Virus record (IMG/VR): IMGVR_UViG_3300036390_000001
Location: 1-64,000 of that record
Length of the DNA stretch: 64,000 nucleotides
Direction: 5' to 3' (one strand)
DNA from: a virus
Below the pieces are notes generated by a model. It ran no database searches, was not told where the DNA came from, and saw only the letters and a program-made list of their open reading frames with translations. Shown piece by piece: positions 23,169-32,051 of this stretch. Positions within the stretch are counted from its first letter, which is position 1. Each line of letters starts with the position of its first letter. Both the position numbers and the translations under genes were made by a program.

Positions 23169-24430
23169 AATATTTCAACCCAATCATATTTATTTATTTC
23201 ATTGGCAAGCTCAATCGAATCTTCATTGGCAAGCAAAAAATTAAATATAAGGTCATTGCGCCTATTTTCATCAAGCTTAAATAATGGCATTGCATAGGAT
23301 TTTCTTACTGAATCAATAAAGCGAAAATTCGCGCAAGCTACTAAAAATATCGGCATGTCTTCCAAAGCCAAATCTGTAAAAAAGCTGGGGCGAAGATGCA
23401 TCAATACCCTATTACTAGAAAAACTCGTAGCTGGAGGTAAGTAAGCGATGTTGCTATTTAGCGAATAGATTTCGTAAGTATTAATACATTGTATTATTCC
23501 ACCATTACTTAAATCAGGCGCGCTTGGAATCAAAAGCTTGCCGTCTTCGCTTATCCTTCCGGCGCCAACTATTTCAACGTTATATTGCCGCTGAAACCCC
23601 GACTCTTTATAAGCTTGAACCGCCATCCATATTAAAGCCGATTTACATTTTTTTATTTGCTCAACATTCTGTTGACTAAACAAATTTTCGCATTTCTCTC
23701 TTTTTAAATCATTAAGAGAAATATTTTTCATAAAATCAGTTACATCTACGGTCGGGCTATTTATCAGCGCGTTATCCACCCCAATGTTATTGTATCTAAA
23801 CACTGGTAAATTCAGCCTTTTAGATAAAAACCTAGGCTGACAAAAGCTGATGTATGGCTTTTTGTTTTCTGAATTCTTAAACTTTATTTCAAATTTATTA
23901 CCACTTTCCTGAATCTCGCCTGATATATTGGTGAAACACGGGATATGATTTTCTGTTTGATATAAAGAGCCAATAATTTCTTCTCTATCCACCAAAAGCG
24001 TAACTTGTCTAGATTTGCTTATTTCTTTAATATATCTCCCTACTCTTGAAAGTGAATATTTTTGACTCGACGCTGATTTTATGAGCAATTGAACCGCATC
24101 AAAATTTTCTTCAAAGCTCAATACTTCTGCTATTATCTTGTCGAATTGTTCAATCTGTTCAATTTGTTCTATCTCCACTCTGGGCATAAAATCTGCCACG
24201 CCACCACTGACAGATATTTCTCGCCCTGGCACAATCAATCCATTGCTAATAGGTTTTAATATCTTTATGCCATTTAGCTGATTAACAATAACTCCGCCAT
24301 CAACTTGAAAGCCTTGATATTGAGCAGCGCGCGGCGCCGTATCAAGCAACTTTTGCTGCTTAACGACGCGCTGAACTTGGCGAAATCTTCCTTCACTAAG
24401 GCGCTTACGGAGTAGCTCTTCGGGCGTCAT
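23165..24430 (-). CDS. Hypothetical tail-region protein
   Basis: A 421-residue protein of no recognised family. Residues 1-70 (RQVQRVVKQQKLLDTAPRAA, then GGVIVNQLNGIKILKPISNG) resemble the small barrel of phage tail proteins. The remainder is more AT-rich, has few GGCGCC sites (two or three in 1.27 kb) and a Lys/Asn-rich composition unlike its neighbours, suggesting recent acquisition. Start and stop overlap adjacent genes, so it is co-translated with the tail block. Confidence 0.55.
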   Translation of the reverse strand: MTPEELLRKRLSEGRFRQVQRVVKQQKLLDTAPRAAQYQGFQVDGGVIVNQLNGIKILKPISNGLIVPGREISVSGGVADFMPRVEIEQIEQIEQFDKIIAEVLSFEENFDAVQLLIKSASSQKYSLSRVGRYIKEISKSRQVTLLVDREEIIGSLYQTENHIPCFTNISGEIQESGNKFEIKFKNSENKKPYISFCQPRFLSKRLNLPVFRYNNIGVDNALINSPTVDVTDFMKNISLNDLKREKCENLFSQQNVEQIKKCKSALIWMAVQAYKESGFQRQYNVEIVGAGRISEDGKLLIPSAPDLSNGGIIQCINTYEIYSLNSNIAYLPPATSFSSNRVLMHLRPSFFTDLALEDMPIFLVACANFRFIDSVRKSYAMPLFKLDENRRNDLIFNFLLANEDSIELANEINKYDWVEIL

Positions 24431-25161
24431 GTTCCGGCGCCGACACCAAAGCCGGCTGCATTGGCAATAAAGAAATTAAAGCTTCTTGGCGCATTTGCGG
24501 CGAGAGTTTCAATGCTGTCCTCTCTTCTATAACCAACGAGGCGCCCACGAGCGTATCTTAGTTGAAGCGATGAGCCTGCTGCGGATAAATCAAGCGCGAC
24601 TCGGTTCGGGTCGCCTGGTGGGAGCGCTGATATTTGAAACTCAGTTGAGCTGAGAGATGCGAACATATAATATATTACGCTTGCATCCAGTCCCGTTGGC
24701 GCTGTACCACTTATGCCAGGGGTAATCATTAGTTCTTCGTCCTGTGATAATCCATGCGCGTCGCTTGTTGTAAAAGTCGCTGGGGTTCCAGGCGTAATTA
24801 CTACAGGTTTGTTACTTTCAGCGCGCGAGTCAGCGATTAAAACTACGGAATTGTACTGTACCGCCTCCGGGTAAGAGACAGTCCAGGTCACAACGGGCAT
24901 TTGCCAGCGCTTGTTGGCGCCGTCGTAGATTGCCTCTGTCGCGAAGGGCGCGTTGAAACGGTTGTAATTATTTGTAGTCGTTTTTTCAATCTCGGCAGCA
25001 ATTACAGACGCTTTGCTGCTGACATCTGTAATGTTGCCGTTACATAACAAGGCATAGAAATTGGCGCGGTCGGGGAGAGTGCGCGGGGCGCTGGAACTAT
25101 TTGTAAAAATCGCTTCGATTTCGTATTCGAGCCAGCTTCTGAATTTTAGATTTGTTGGCAT
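24427..25161 (-). CDS. Tail fibre-like protein
   Basis: A 244-residue protein. Residues about 120-200 (VVITPGTPATFTTSDAHGLS, DEELMITPGISGTAPTGLD, VIYYMFASLSSTEFQISAL) match a repeat-like module common in phage fibres and neck appendages, where a turn of the type HGLxxGdxVxixG.. is followed by YYV and TxFqLs. The N-terminal part would attach to the tail tip. Confidence 0.65.
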   Translation of the reverse strand: MPTNLKFRSWLEYEIEAIFTNSSSAPRTLPDRANFYALLCNGNITDVSSKASVIAAEIEKTTTNNYNRFNAPFATEAIYDGANKRWQMPVVTWTVSYPEAVQYNSVVLIADSRAESNKPVVITPGTPATFTTSDAHGLSQDEELMITPGISGTAPTGLDASVIYYMFASLSSTEFQISALPPGDPNRVALDLSAAGSSLQLRYARGRLVGYRREDSIETLAANAPRSFNFFIANAAGFGVGAGT

Positions 25162-25192
25162 ATTAATTTCAGATAAATTAACAAATTATACA

Positions 25193-25858
25193 TTACTGTG
25201 CGCGTAACCAAATTGCAGGCACGACACCAGCCGTTACAGAAACAAAAGATAGTGAATTTGGCAAAGGAGCATAAGCGACGTTAGCAGAAAAATGCATCCC
25301 AGTATTAGCGGTTAAATTAGAGCCTGCAACCGTCGCATTTCCAAACAGGAAATTCTTTTGTGTAGTGTCAAAAGCGAAAATTGTAGTATTCGCATTAACA
25401 TGTGAAGCTAGCCCATACCAACCAGGTGAAAGCAGAATTCCGCCGAAGAAAGAAAAAGTTTTTGCGCCTGTGGTACTTACGCTTATTTCGCCCTGTGTCA
25501 ATAATGAAAACTGACCAGGTGACCCCATTTTGTAAACACCCAAAGACATCAACGAACCGGCGACAGAAACATTAGCATTTAATTCAGAAAAACCAGAAGC
25601 CCTTGGACACCAAAAAGGGGTAACTGCTAAATTTCGAGTTCCGACAGTAAAGGCATACGTGGAACTCGTATCAGATGCGTAATGCGGTAAGTACAGGCGC
25701 CCGCTTATGAAGCCAGGGTGAGGTATGCCAACCGCTTCAGCAATTGAAGCGACCACAATTTTTTTTTGTTCGCTGACACCGGTATCCCAGACAGGGAAAA
25801 AATCGCTACTATCAACCCTTGATTTAACCAAAGTGTCGTTAATAGTTACATTTGTCAT
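25193..25858 (-). CDS. Tail fibre / receptor-binding protein candidate
   Basis: A 221-residue protein. The first 55 residues (NVTINDTLVKSRVDSSDFFP with VWDTGVSEQKKIVVASIAEA) form an attachment region found in fibres. The rest is Gly/Ser/Thr-rich beta-structure with GLASHVNANTTIFAFDT, suiting a trimeric C-terminal head. It starts one base after the previous stop. Confidence 0.6.
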   Translation of the reverse strand: MTNVTINDTLVKSRVDSSDFFPVWDTGVSEQKKIVVASIAEAVGIPHPGFISGRLYLPHYASDTSSTYAFTVGTRNLAVTPFWCPRASGFSELNANVSVAGSLMSLGVYKMGSPGQFSLLTQGEISVSTTGAKTFSFFGGILLSPGWYGLASHVNANTTIFAFDTTQKNFLFGNATVAGSNLTANTGMHFSANVAYAPLPNSLSFVSVTAGVVPAIWLRAQ

Positions 25859-28800
25859 TTATGTTATCCTCCCTAAATACATTTGAAGCTTAAGTACGAT
25901 GTTTTCAAGTAACCTAATTTCTGAGGCGTTCAATCCTTTGCCAATCGACAAGAAAGAAATTAGTCCAGGTAAATATCTGGTATGTCCATCTAGGAAGCCG
26001 CCCGCAAAAACAGGCATCTCTCGATTAAGAGTTAAGCCTGCTGGCGTAAAATTTTGCGTCCTTTCTATTCCGATAAAACGGGCATATGCAATTCCAGACA
26101 AAGCAGAGCCACAAAGGAACCCAGGCTGCGAATAAAATTTCGCTATCGACACAAGCGCCGAATCCCCAACGGCAAAAGACAAGGAAGAAGAATTGCGAAG
26201 AAAAATCCTCTGTGTTCCTGTACTTGTAAGCCCAGTGTAGTAGCCGTCAACAGTCGAACCTCTTTCTATTTGCGGCGCCCAAGCCGAAATATGGAAATTG
26301 TTATCTGTCAGTCCATTACTAACAGGCAAAAAACCTGTGCCTAACCTTTTGTTTAATCCATTCCCCCTTAACCCAGAAAATCTTGTGTAATCAGATTCTA
26401 CAAAATTAAAATTAGTCAGCAAATTTTGAGAAGTAGAAGTTTTTAGCTTCACCCGCGCGCTTGCCAAATTGTTACCAGCAAAAGGATAAATCTCTAAGCA
26501 TCTATTCCAAAGATTAGCTGCTTTCATTTCTTGAATAAAAGCATTGATTCCAATCAAATCGCCGCGCGCAATACTTCCACCATTGGCAATGATATTTTGC
26601 TGATAAAATATTGACTCCCACTCAAGCGCCAAGTGCTTCATGTCAGGCATGAAAGCCGTCCATCGCGCGCCGTTACTACTTACTAAAAGCGCATCGCCAG
26701 CATGAGTCACTAATTCAGAATTGTATGTTTCGCTATCTATCCCAGACATTGAGCCTAATTCAATATCAATGCGAGGTGCCTGCTCAACGTCGAACCCGGA
26801 GACGGCGCCCAAATCAACCGAAGCATCAAAGCTATCAACATCAATTTTTAATTCTTGGAAAGAACCAAGCTGAACATTGAAGAAACCTGGGATGTCGGCA
26901 TTGAACCCTGAGCTAGATTCAAGCTCAACAACGACATCAAAATTATTAATTCCAATATCAACACTAGAAGCGGACTGTAGGTTTATATAAAATTCCGGCG
27001 CCTGCTCAATTTCAAATCCGGAAACACTACCAAGCTCAACAACAATATCAAAATCATCAACATTAACATCAACACCAGAAGTTGAACCTAATTGGATGCC
27101 TTCTGCCGCTAAAACAAATATCCCAGAGGCGCTGTTAAGCGAAATGTTTATTGGAGTTGTTAATGCAAAGCCGGAAGTTGAGCCAAGTTGAACATCACAA
27201 ATATCGGCATCTGTTAGCATCAAGAAGCTAGAAACAGAGCCTAACTCAATATCAAAAATATCGGCTTCTGTTAATATCCCAAAACCAGACTGACTAAAAA
27301 AACCTGCCTCAACAAAACTCAACTCAATCGAATAAGGAAACGCCTCGGATTCTAGTATCGATAACGAATCAAGTTCGACATCAAACACTTGAGAATAAGG
27401 TGGCACTAAATAATCGTACTGCTGCTCAGGCGCAATCCCCGCAGGCACCGAACCACACCAAATCCCATCAAAAGCCAGTGCCAATCGATTATTTACAAAA
27501 GCAATACTCAACCCATCGACCATAAACAAATACGAGGCACCGCTTAAATCCTTCCACCAACAACCAACCAAAGGCGCCGCATTAAACCACTCATCGCCAA
27601 CTGCGATACTACAACTTTGTCCTTTATGGCGCCCCCACAAAATGGCGCCTTCAATCAGCCCTAACTCGCGCGCTTGTTGTTCGGAAGTTAACAACCCGCC
27701 ATCAATTACTATTTCTTTCTCGCGCGGGCGGAATTGAGGATTGCCAAATAGAGCGGGCAAGCGTACTTCAACTTTTATCTGCTTTTCGATTACTTCATGC
27801 GTTGGTGGGAAGCGCTCAGGCGCCGGAGGGGTCGCTTGTCCGCTGTTGCTAACAATGGTGCGCGCGCTTCGCTCAACTAAAACTAATTTACTCGCCAAAC
27901 TAATAACAACATTAGAATCAGTTGGTTCAACCAAAGAAGGGCTAACTATAGCCAAGCATTCAAAATTCGTTTCTTTGAATTCCCACTCCTCTTTGCGCTT
28001 CTCTCTCCACTGTTGCCGTTGGCGCTTTGCAGGGTAATGCGTCAGCGGGAAATTAGCATAGCTTTCGTTGGGTAAAATCTGCCCAACTGGGCGCGTTGTT
28101 TCGTTTACTATGCGCGGGATAATCGTTATTTTCTTAGTATCTTTATCCTCTTTCTGCTCGTAGCTGTAATCAATAATATTTGCTTCATCCAACCAAAAAA
28201 CAAGCCCGCCACCAATATCTGAAGGTTCAATTCCTTTCTCTTCAAGATAATCTCGAAGCACAACCACGAACGGGCGATAAATCTCAATTCCGTGCCTGCT
28301 CAATTTACCTTCGTCCGGTTCTTGGCAATTGTCCAGGGTGGCGCCTTGCGTTACTGTTCCAGTGTCAGTGGTTCCGGGAAGCTCATAATCTTTAATTTCT
28401 AATTTGTACGAAGAGTCCCAAAGCTGAGTATCTCCCTTCTTTCCTCTAGGGTCAATTATTCCAAGCGGTTCCTCTATAAAAGTTTCTATTTTTATTTGTC
28501 GGCTGAAGCGCTCAATTTTCTCAATAGTCTTAGTCCTGCGAAGTAATATCACGCTTAGACTATTACTTTCAGGATTTACAGCAGAAACCGGGCCATATTC
28601 CTCTTCTATTGTTACGGTTGGCTCAACTTCTTTTTTAGTTGACAATACGCCCGACACTTTTATCAATTCAACCGGAGATTCGGCGCCTGCCAACCGCTCA
28701 TAGCGCGCGTCGTCAATACCAACCTGCAAAGATTTAATTGCAGCAGGCGCCTTGCTGACTTTGCGAGTGCGTATCATCCCTAAATTATCTTGATACGCTA

Positions 28801-29485
28801 CGAAGCAATTCACCCAGCACAACTTACCAAATAGCTGAATGTAGGATTCATTGCTAAGTTTAGGTAACGGCACTCTTAAAGGCGCGCCGTTTAAACTACC
28901 TGCCCATTTACCAGAGGCGCCTGCCTTATTGAGTAACTTGACCGCAATTTCATTTAATCCAACACTTTCACCCAAATCAAAACAGGCGCCATCACCTGCG
29001 GGAGTGCGGAAGTTTAATAAGTTTAAAATGCATCCAGCCTCTATTTTTAGCTGGGATATCCCATCAAATTCTGCTTTCAATATATATAGATATCCGAGAA
29101 CAGGCGCCGATTGAAGAGGGACAAGGGAGGCAGGAAGGTTGGCGGACAAGGAAGAATTTTCTGCCTTGTCTTCTTGTCCTCCTGTCTTCCTAGTCTCTCC
29201 CAATGGCGCCGCCACTAATTCACTCGAAAAATTAGCTATATATAGATTAATTAAATTGCCACGCGCCCACCTAGGGTTACTGCGGTCGTCTAAATTCTCG
29301 GTAAAATCAAGCGCGCGCCCTAGCACAAAAGACGCATTTATTAATATCAACCCTGTGCTGTCGTAGTGAGAAAATCCCCCATCAACGCTTTTTAACGCCT
29401 TGGTACAATCCAAGCCGTTTACCACTAATTGATAATTGCGCGCGCTGATATTTACAGCCATTCGTCCATTGGGAATTACAAACAT
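25859..29485 (-). CDS. Large tail-tip protein with beta-repeat region and lectin-like C-terminus
   Basis: A 1208-residue protein, the first gene of the minus-strand tail block. Residues 1-650 resemble tail hub or tip proteins with multiple beta-domains. Between about 700 and 930 a degenerate unit of about 20-35 residues repeats, centred on (V/I)ELGS(V/T/M)SGF, such as FDIELGSVSSF, CDVQLGSTSGF, VVELGSVSGFE and IDIELGSMSGID. The last 280 residues (DGYYTGLTSTGTQRIFLRNS, AYARFIGIERTQN) look like a concanavalin/LamG-type or related sandwich. It probably contacts the host. Confidence 0.65.
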   Translation of the reverse strand: MFVIPNGRMAVNISARNYQLVVNGLDCTKALKSVDGGFSHYDSTGLILINASFVLGRALDFTENLDDRSNPRWARGNLINLYIANFSSELVAAPLGETRKTGGQEDKAENSSLSANLPASLVPLQSAPVLGYLYILKAEFDGISQLKIEAGCILNLLNFRTPAGDGACFDLGESVGLNEIAVKLLNKAGASGKWAGSLNGAPLRVPLPKLSNESYIQLFGKLCWVNCFVAYQDNLGMIRTRKVSKAPAAIKSLQVGIDDARYERLAGAESPVELIKVSGVLSTKKEVEPTVTIEEEYGPVSAVNPESNSLSVILLRRTKTIEKIERFSRQIKIETFIEEPLGIIDPRGKKGDTQLWDSSYKLEIKDYELPGTTDTGTVTQGATLDNCQEPDEGKLSRHGIEIYRPFVVVLRDYLEEKGIEPSDIGGGLVFWLDEANIIDYSYEQKEDKDTKKITIIPRIVNETTRPVGQILPNESYANFPLTHYPAKRQRQQWREKRKEEWEFKETNFECLAIVSPSLVEPTDSNVVISLASKLVLVERSARTIVSNSGQATPPAPERFPPTHEVIEKQIKVEVRLPALFGNPQFRPREKEIVIDGGLLTSEQQARELGLIEGAILWGRHKGQSCSIAVGDEWFNAAPLVGCWWKDLSGASYLFMVDGLSIAFVNNRLALAFDGIWCGSVPAGIAPEQQYDYLVPPYSQVFDVELDSLSILESEAFPYSIELSFVEAGFFSQSGFGILTEADIFDIELGSVSSFLMLTDADICDVQLGSTSGFALTTPINISLNSASGIFVLAAEGIQLGSTSGVDVNVDDFDIVVELGSVSGFEIEQAPEFYINLQSASSVDIGINNFDVVVELESSSGFNADIPGFFNVQLGSFQELKIDVDSFDASVDLGAVSGFDVEQAPRIDIELGSMSGIDSETYNSELVTHAGDALLVSSNGARWTAFMPDMKHLALEWESIFYQQNIIANGGSIARGDLIGINAFIQEMKAANLWNRCLEIYPFAGNNLASARVKLKTSTSQNLLTNFNFVESDYTRFSGLRGNGLNKRLGTGFLPVSNGLTDNNFHISAWAPQIERGSTVDGYYTGLTSTGTQRIFLRNSSSLSFAVGDSALVSIAKFYSQPGFLCGSALSGIAYARFIGIERTQNFTPAGLTLNREMPVFAGGFLDGHTRYLPGLISFLSIGKGLNASEIRLLENIVLKLQMYLGRIT

Positions 29486-29512
29486 TGTCGTGATGACAAA
29501 TAACTATACCTC

Positions 29513-30235
29513 ATGGATGACATTTTAGATACACCAAAGCAGTATTCCGAAGAAGAAATTCAAAAAATACTAAATACTGCCAAGGCAACGCGCAAGGAAA
29601 GAGACGAAGTAGCAAATAAAGCCAAGGAGCTAGAAAGCAAAGTTTCAGAGCTTTCTAAAAACCTCGAACAAATCAAAGGTATTGACCCAGCAAAATTCAA
29701 AGAATACGAACAGCTTGCTGCTAGCTACGAAGAGCGCAAGCTTGAAGAACAAAGAAACTTTGAAGAATTAAAGCAGCGCTGGACGGGCGAAAGAACTTCG
29801 TTCACTCAACAGATTCAAGAGCTACAATCGCAACTTCAAAATACCCAAGTTGTTAATGCTTTAGAAAAAGCTTTTTATAGCTGTGGTGGACGCGCGGGTA
29901 AAGATGAAGATGGCTATAGCTACTTCGATTTAATTCAAGAGCGCGCTAAAAATTATGTGCAATTAGATGAAAAAGGGCGCCTTGTGGTCTTAGACCCGCG
30001 CGATAAAACACCAATGCGCGACCCCAAAGGCAACCCCTACAGCGTTGAAGACTTGATGCTCAAGCTTCGCGCTGGTGGACCAACCGCTGCATTATTTGAA
30101 AGTGATAAAGGCGCCGGAGGTGGTATGCAGCGAAGCGCTCAGTACAACTCAGTAAATGCGACGCGCGAATCTTTGATGCAAATGGGCAACCGCGCGGAGA
30201 GATTAGCTAAAGCGCGCGAGCTTGGCATTCAATAA
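29513..30235 (+). CDS. Capsid scaffolding protein
   Basis: A 240-residue protein with a long N-terminal coiled coil (about 15-125; ATRKERDEVANKAKELESKV) and a C-terminal domain with basic and Gly-rich end. This form, and the position immediately before the coat gene, are those of scaffolds of the Gp20/DUF4355 type. The scaffold guides procapsid assembly and is then removed. The gene is divergent from the tail-tip gene with a 27-nt gap. Confidence 0.8.
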   Translation: MDDILDTPKQYSEEEIQKILNTAKATRKERDEVANKAKELESKVSELSKNLEQIKGIDPAKFKEYEQLAASYEERKLEEQRNFEELKQRWTGERTSFTQQIQELQSQLQNTQVVNALEKAFYSCGGRAGKDEDGYSYFDLIQERAKNYVQLDEKGRLVVLDPRDKTPMRDPKGNPYSVEDLMLKLRAGGPTAALFESDKGAGGGMQRSAQYNSVNATRESLMQMGNRAERLAKARELGIQ

Positions 30236-30236
30236 A

Positions 30237-30327
30237 ACCTTCGGATACGAAGGTCATGGGAATAAAGAAAAAGAAAGAAGGTAAAGTGTCCAAAAATTAC
30301 TGCACTTTTACCTTCTTTCATTTTTTA
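30237..30327 (+). terminator. Dispersed palindrome plus strong terminator
   Basis: A palindrome copy directly after the scaffold stop (30237-30254) is followed by a long stem, GAAAGAAGGTAAAGTG with CACTTTTACCTTCTTTC (one bulge), then ATTTTTT. Partial termination here would keep scaffold and coat mRNA in different amounts. Confidence 0.85.
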
Positions 30328-30409
30328 AAAATCGCACCAACCAGTGTGACGCTGGTTTGAATAGGCGTGATGCCAGAGCGATGTAAAAACTACAACATCG
30401 TAAACAATC
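30328..30409 (+). promoter_or_regulatory. Structured leader of the major capsid gene
   Basis: Two hairpins, AACCAG/CTGGTT (30339-30357) and CGATGT/ACATCG (30379-30400), lie between the terminator and the coat ATG at 30410. The second ends 9 nt before the start, so it may expose or protect the ribosome site. High coat expression would also need a promoter here, which I cannot place firmly. Confidence 0.45.
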
Positions 30410-31342
30410 ATGGCAATGACTTTATTGGAATCAGCAAAGGTAGCTGATTCGATTGAAAACGCAACAATTATTGAAGAATACGCAGCCCAAAGCGACATCC
30501 TGCGCGTACTTCCTTTTGAGAATCACGACGGTACAGGCATTCACTACAACCGCGAAGATGAACTTCCTGGTGTTGGTTTCCGTGGTATCAACGAGGCTTA
30601 CGAAGAATCGGTAGGTGTCCTCAATCCACAATCAGAATCTTTTAAGATTGCTGGTGGCGACTTAGACGTAGATAAATTTATTTTGGACACCCAGGGAGAG
30701 GGTGTCCGCACGGTTCATGAGCTACAGAAGGTCAAATCTTTGTCTTTAATGTGGACGCGCAACTTTATCAAAGGCGACAGTCGCGTTAACCCTCGCGCAT
30801 TTGATGGCTTACAGGTTCGTCTTACTGGCTCACAACTTCTTGATAACGCACCCGCAGGCGGCGCCTTATCTCTCCTAAAACTTGATGAAACAATTGACCA
30901 AGTTGATCAACCTACTCACGTAATGATGTCGAAGGCTATGCGGCGCCGACTTACACAAGCGGTTCGTAATGGCTTAGGTGGTCAAATCGAGTTTCGCATG
31001 GACGAGTTCGGCAAGCAAGTCATGTTCTACAATGACCTGCCAATTTTGATTGCTGACTACGATAACTTCGGTAACGATATTTTAGGCTTCACCGAAGCTT
31101 CTAGCGACGGCACCAATGTTCAATGCACATCTATATATGTAATGTCTTTGGGTCCAATGAAACTTGTCGGGATTCAAGGGCGCGCTGATGGTCGCTACGG
31201 AATTACTACACGCGACTTAGGAGAATTAGAAACCAAGCCCGTAAAACGCACCCGTGTTGAGTGGTACAACGCTTTGGCTTGTTACCACGGCCGCGCCGCT
31301 GCAAGGCTTCAAGGTGTCACCAACGCTCCAGCAATCGCTTAA
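30410..31342 (+). CDS. Major capsid protein
   Basis: A 310-residue protein of normal coat length, after the scaffold. Features of the phage coat family (HK97-fold) include MTLLESAKVADSIENATIIE, EYAAQSDILRVLPF, a basic E-loop region (YNREDELPGVGFRGINEAYE), THVMMSKAMRRRLTQAVRNG and MFYNDLPILIAD followed by GFTEASSDGTNV. It builds the icosahedral shell. It lies about 28 kb from the portal in this window, an unusual separation. Confidence 0.88.
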   Translation: MAMTLLESAKVADSIENATIIEEYAAQSDILRVLPFENHDGTGIHYNREDELPGVGFRGINEAYEESVGVLNPQSESFKIAGGDLDVDKFILDTQGEGVRTVHELQKVKSLSLMWTRNFIKGDSRVNPRAFDGLQVRLTGSQLLDNAPAGGALSLLKLDETIDQVDQPTHVMMSKAMRRRLTQAVRNGLGGQIEFRMDEFGKQVMFYNDLPILIADYDNFGNDILGFTEASSDGTNVQCTSIYVMSLGPMKLVGIQGRADGRYGITTRDLGELETKPVKRTRVEWYNALACYHGRAAARLQGVTNAPAIA

Positions 31343-31368
31343 TCGCTAATCCCTTAAACCTTCATCAC

Positions 31369-31386
31369 ACCTTCGTATCCGAAGGT
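31369..31386. repeat. 18-bp dispersed palindrome after the capsid gene
   Basis: ACCTTCGTATCCGAAGGT lies in the 55-nt gap between the coat gene and the next start. It could work as a small mRNA hairpin. Confidence 0.9.
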
Positions 31387-31396
31387 AAAAATATAT

Positions 31397-31807
31397 ATGC
31401 CACGCTCAACAATATCAAACCGCCGCGCGGTTCATTTTGATAAGTCATTAGAACTACGTAACGCTTCAAACCCTGCAATCTCTAGTGGAACAGCAGAAAC
31501 AGGGGTGGACTTCCCAGTTCGTAAACAAATGAAATACACAGCTGCGGTACATACCACTGGCTACACTGGCTACGTTGCTACAACCGCTGAATGGCAAGTT
31601 GCCATCGAAGTATCCGCTACTCTCGCTGGAACATATGTACAAGTAGGTATCGCGCCTCTCCCTGGAGCCGGCGGAGATGTGCTGATTCCTCTTGATGGCG
31701 CCTACGTCGAAGATATTTTGGCGACCGCCGAATTCATCCGCGCGCGCTCAATCAAAGTTGGTAGCCCCGGCAATTTAGTCTACGGAGCATACGTTTCGCC
31801 ATGCTAG
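31397..31807 (+). CDS. Head-associated protein candidate
   Basis: A 136-residue beta-rich protein following the major capsid gene. The sequence AVHTTGYTGYVATTAEWQVA, then IEVSATLAGTYVQVGIAPLP and GGDVLIPLDGAYVEDILATA is a compact sandwich of the kind found in head decoration or completion proteins. Its stop overlaps the next start (ATGCTAG). Confidence 0.55.
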   Translation: MPRSTISNRRAVHFDKSLELRNASNPAISSGTAETGVDFPVRKQMKYTAAVHTTGYTGYVATTAEWQVAIEVSATLAGTYVQVGIAPLPGAGGDVLIPLDGAYVEDILATAEFIRARSIKVGSPGNLVYGAYVSPC

Positions 31808-32046
31808 ACCCCGTGACTTTATATAAAGACGGCGCCTGCAAAAAAATTCCAGCAATTGACCATCGCGCTTGGATAAATGCAGGGTGGTCACTGACTGAAA
31901 CTTCACTTACCTTCTTATCAGAAGGTGGTTCGCTAGAAGAAGGCGCCTCTATGACTGAAGGCGAGGAAGTTTTATCAGAAGAAATATCCAACCCACCTTC
32001 TGACAAGAAGGTAGAAACAAATAAGCGCAAATCCCTCAATCAATAA
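31801..32046 (+). CDS. Hypothetical protein carrying two palindrome insertions
   Basis: An 81-residue acidic protein. The first half (LDPVTLYKDGACKKIPAIDH, RAWINAGWSLTE) resembles short phage proteins after capsid genes. The second half includes two copies of the dispersed 18-bp palindrome (31909-31926 and 31995-32012) read in frame, the second as PPSDKKV. These may have been added to a shorter gene. Confidence 0.55.
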   Translation: MLDPVTLYKDGACKKIPAIDHRAWINAGWSLTETSLTFLSEGGSLEEGASMTEGEEVLSEEISNPPSDKKVETNKRKSLNQ

Positions 32047-32051
32047 TAGCT

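Noticed and set aside
27741-29366. Plus-strand frames within the tail-tip gene
   Set aside because: Short, overlapping a clear 1208-codon gene on the other strand, low-complexity composition.
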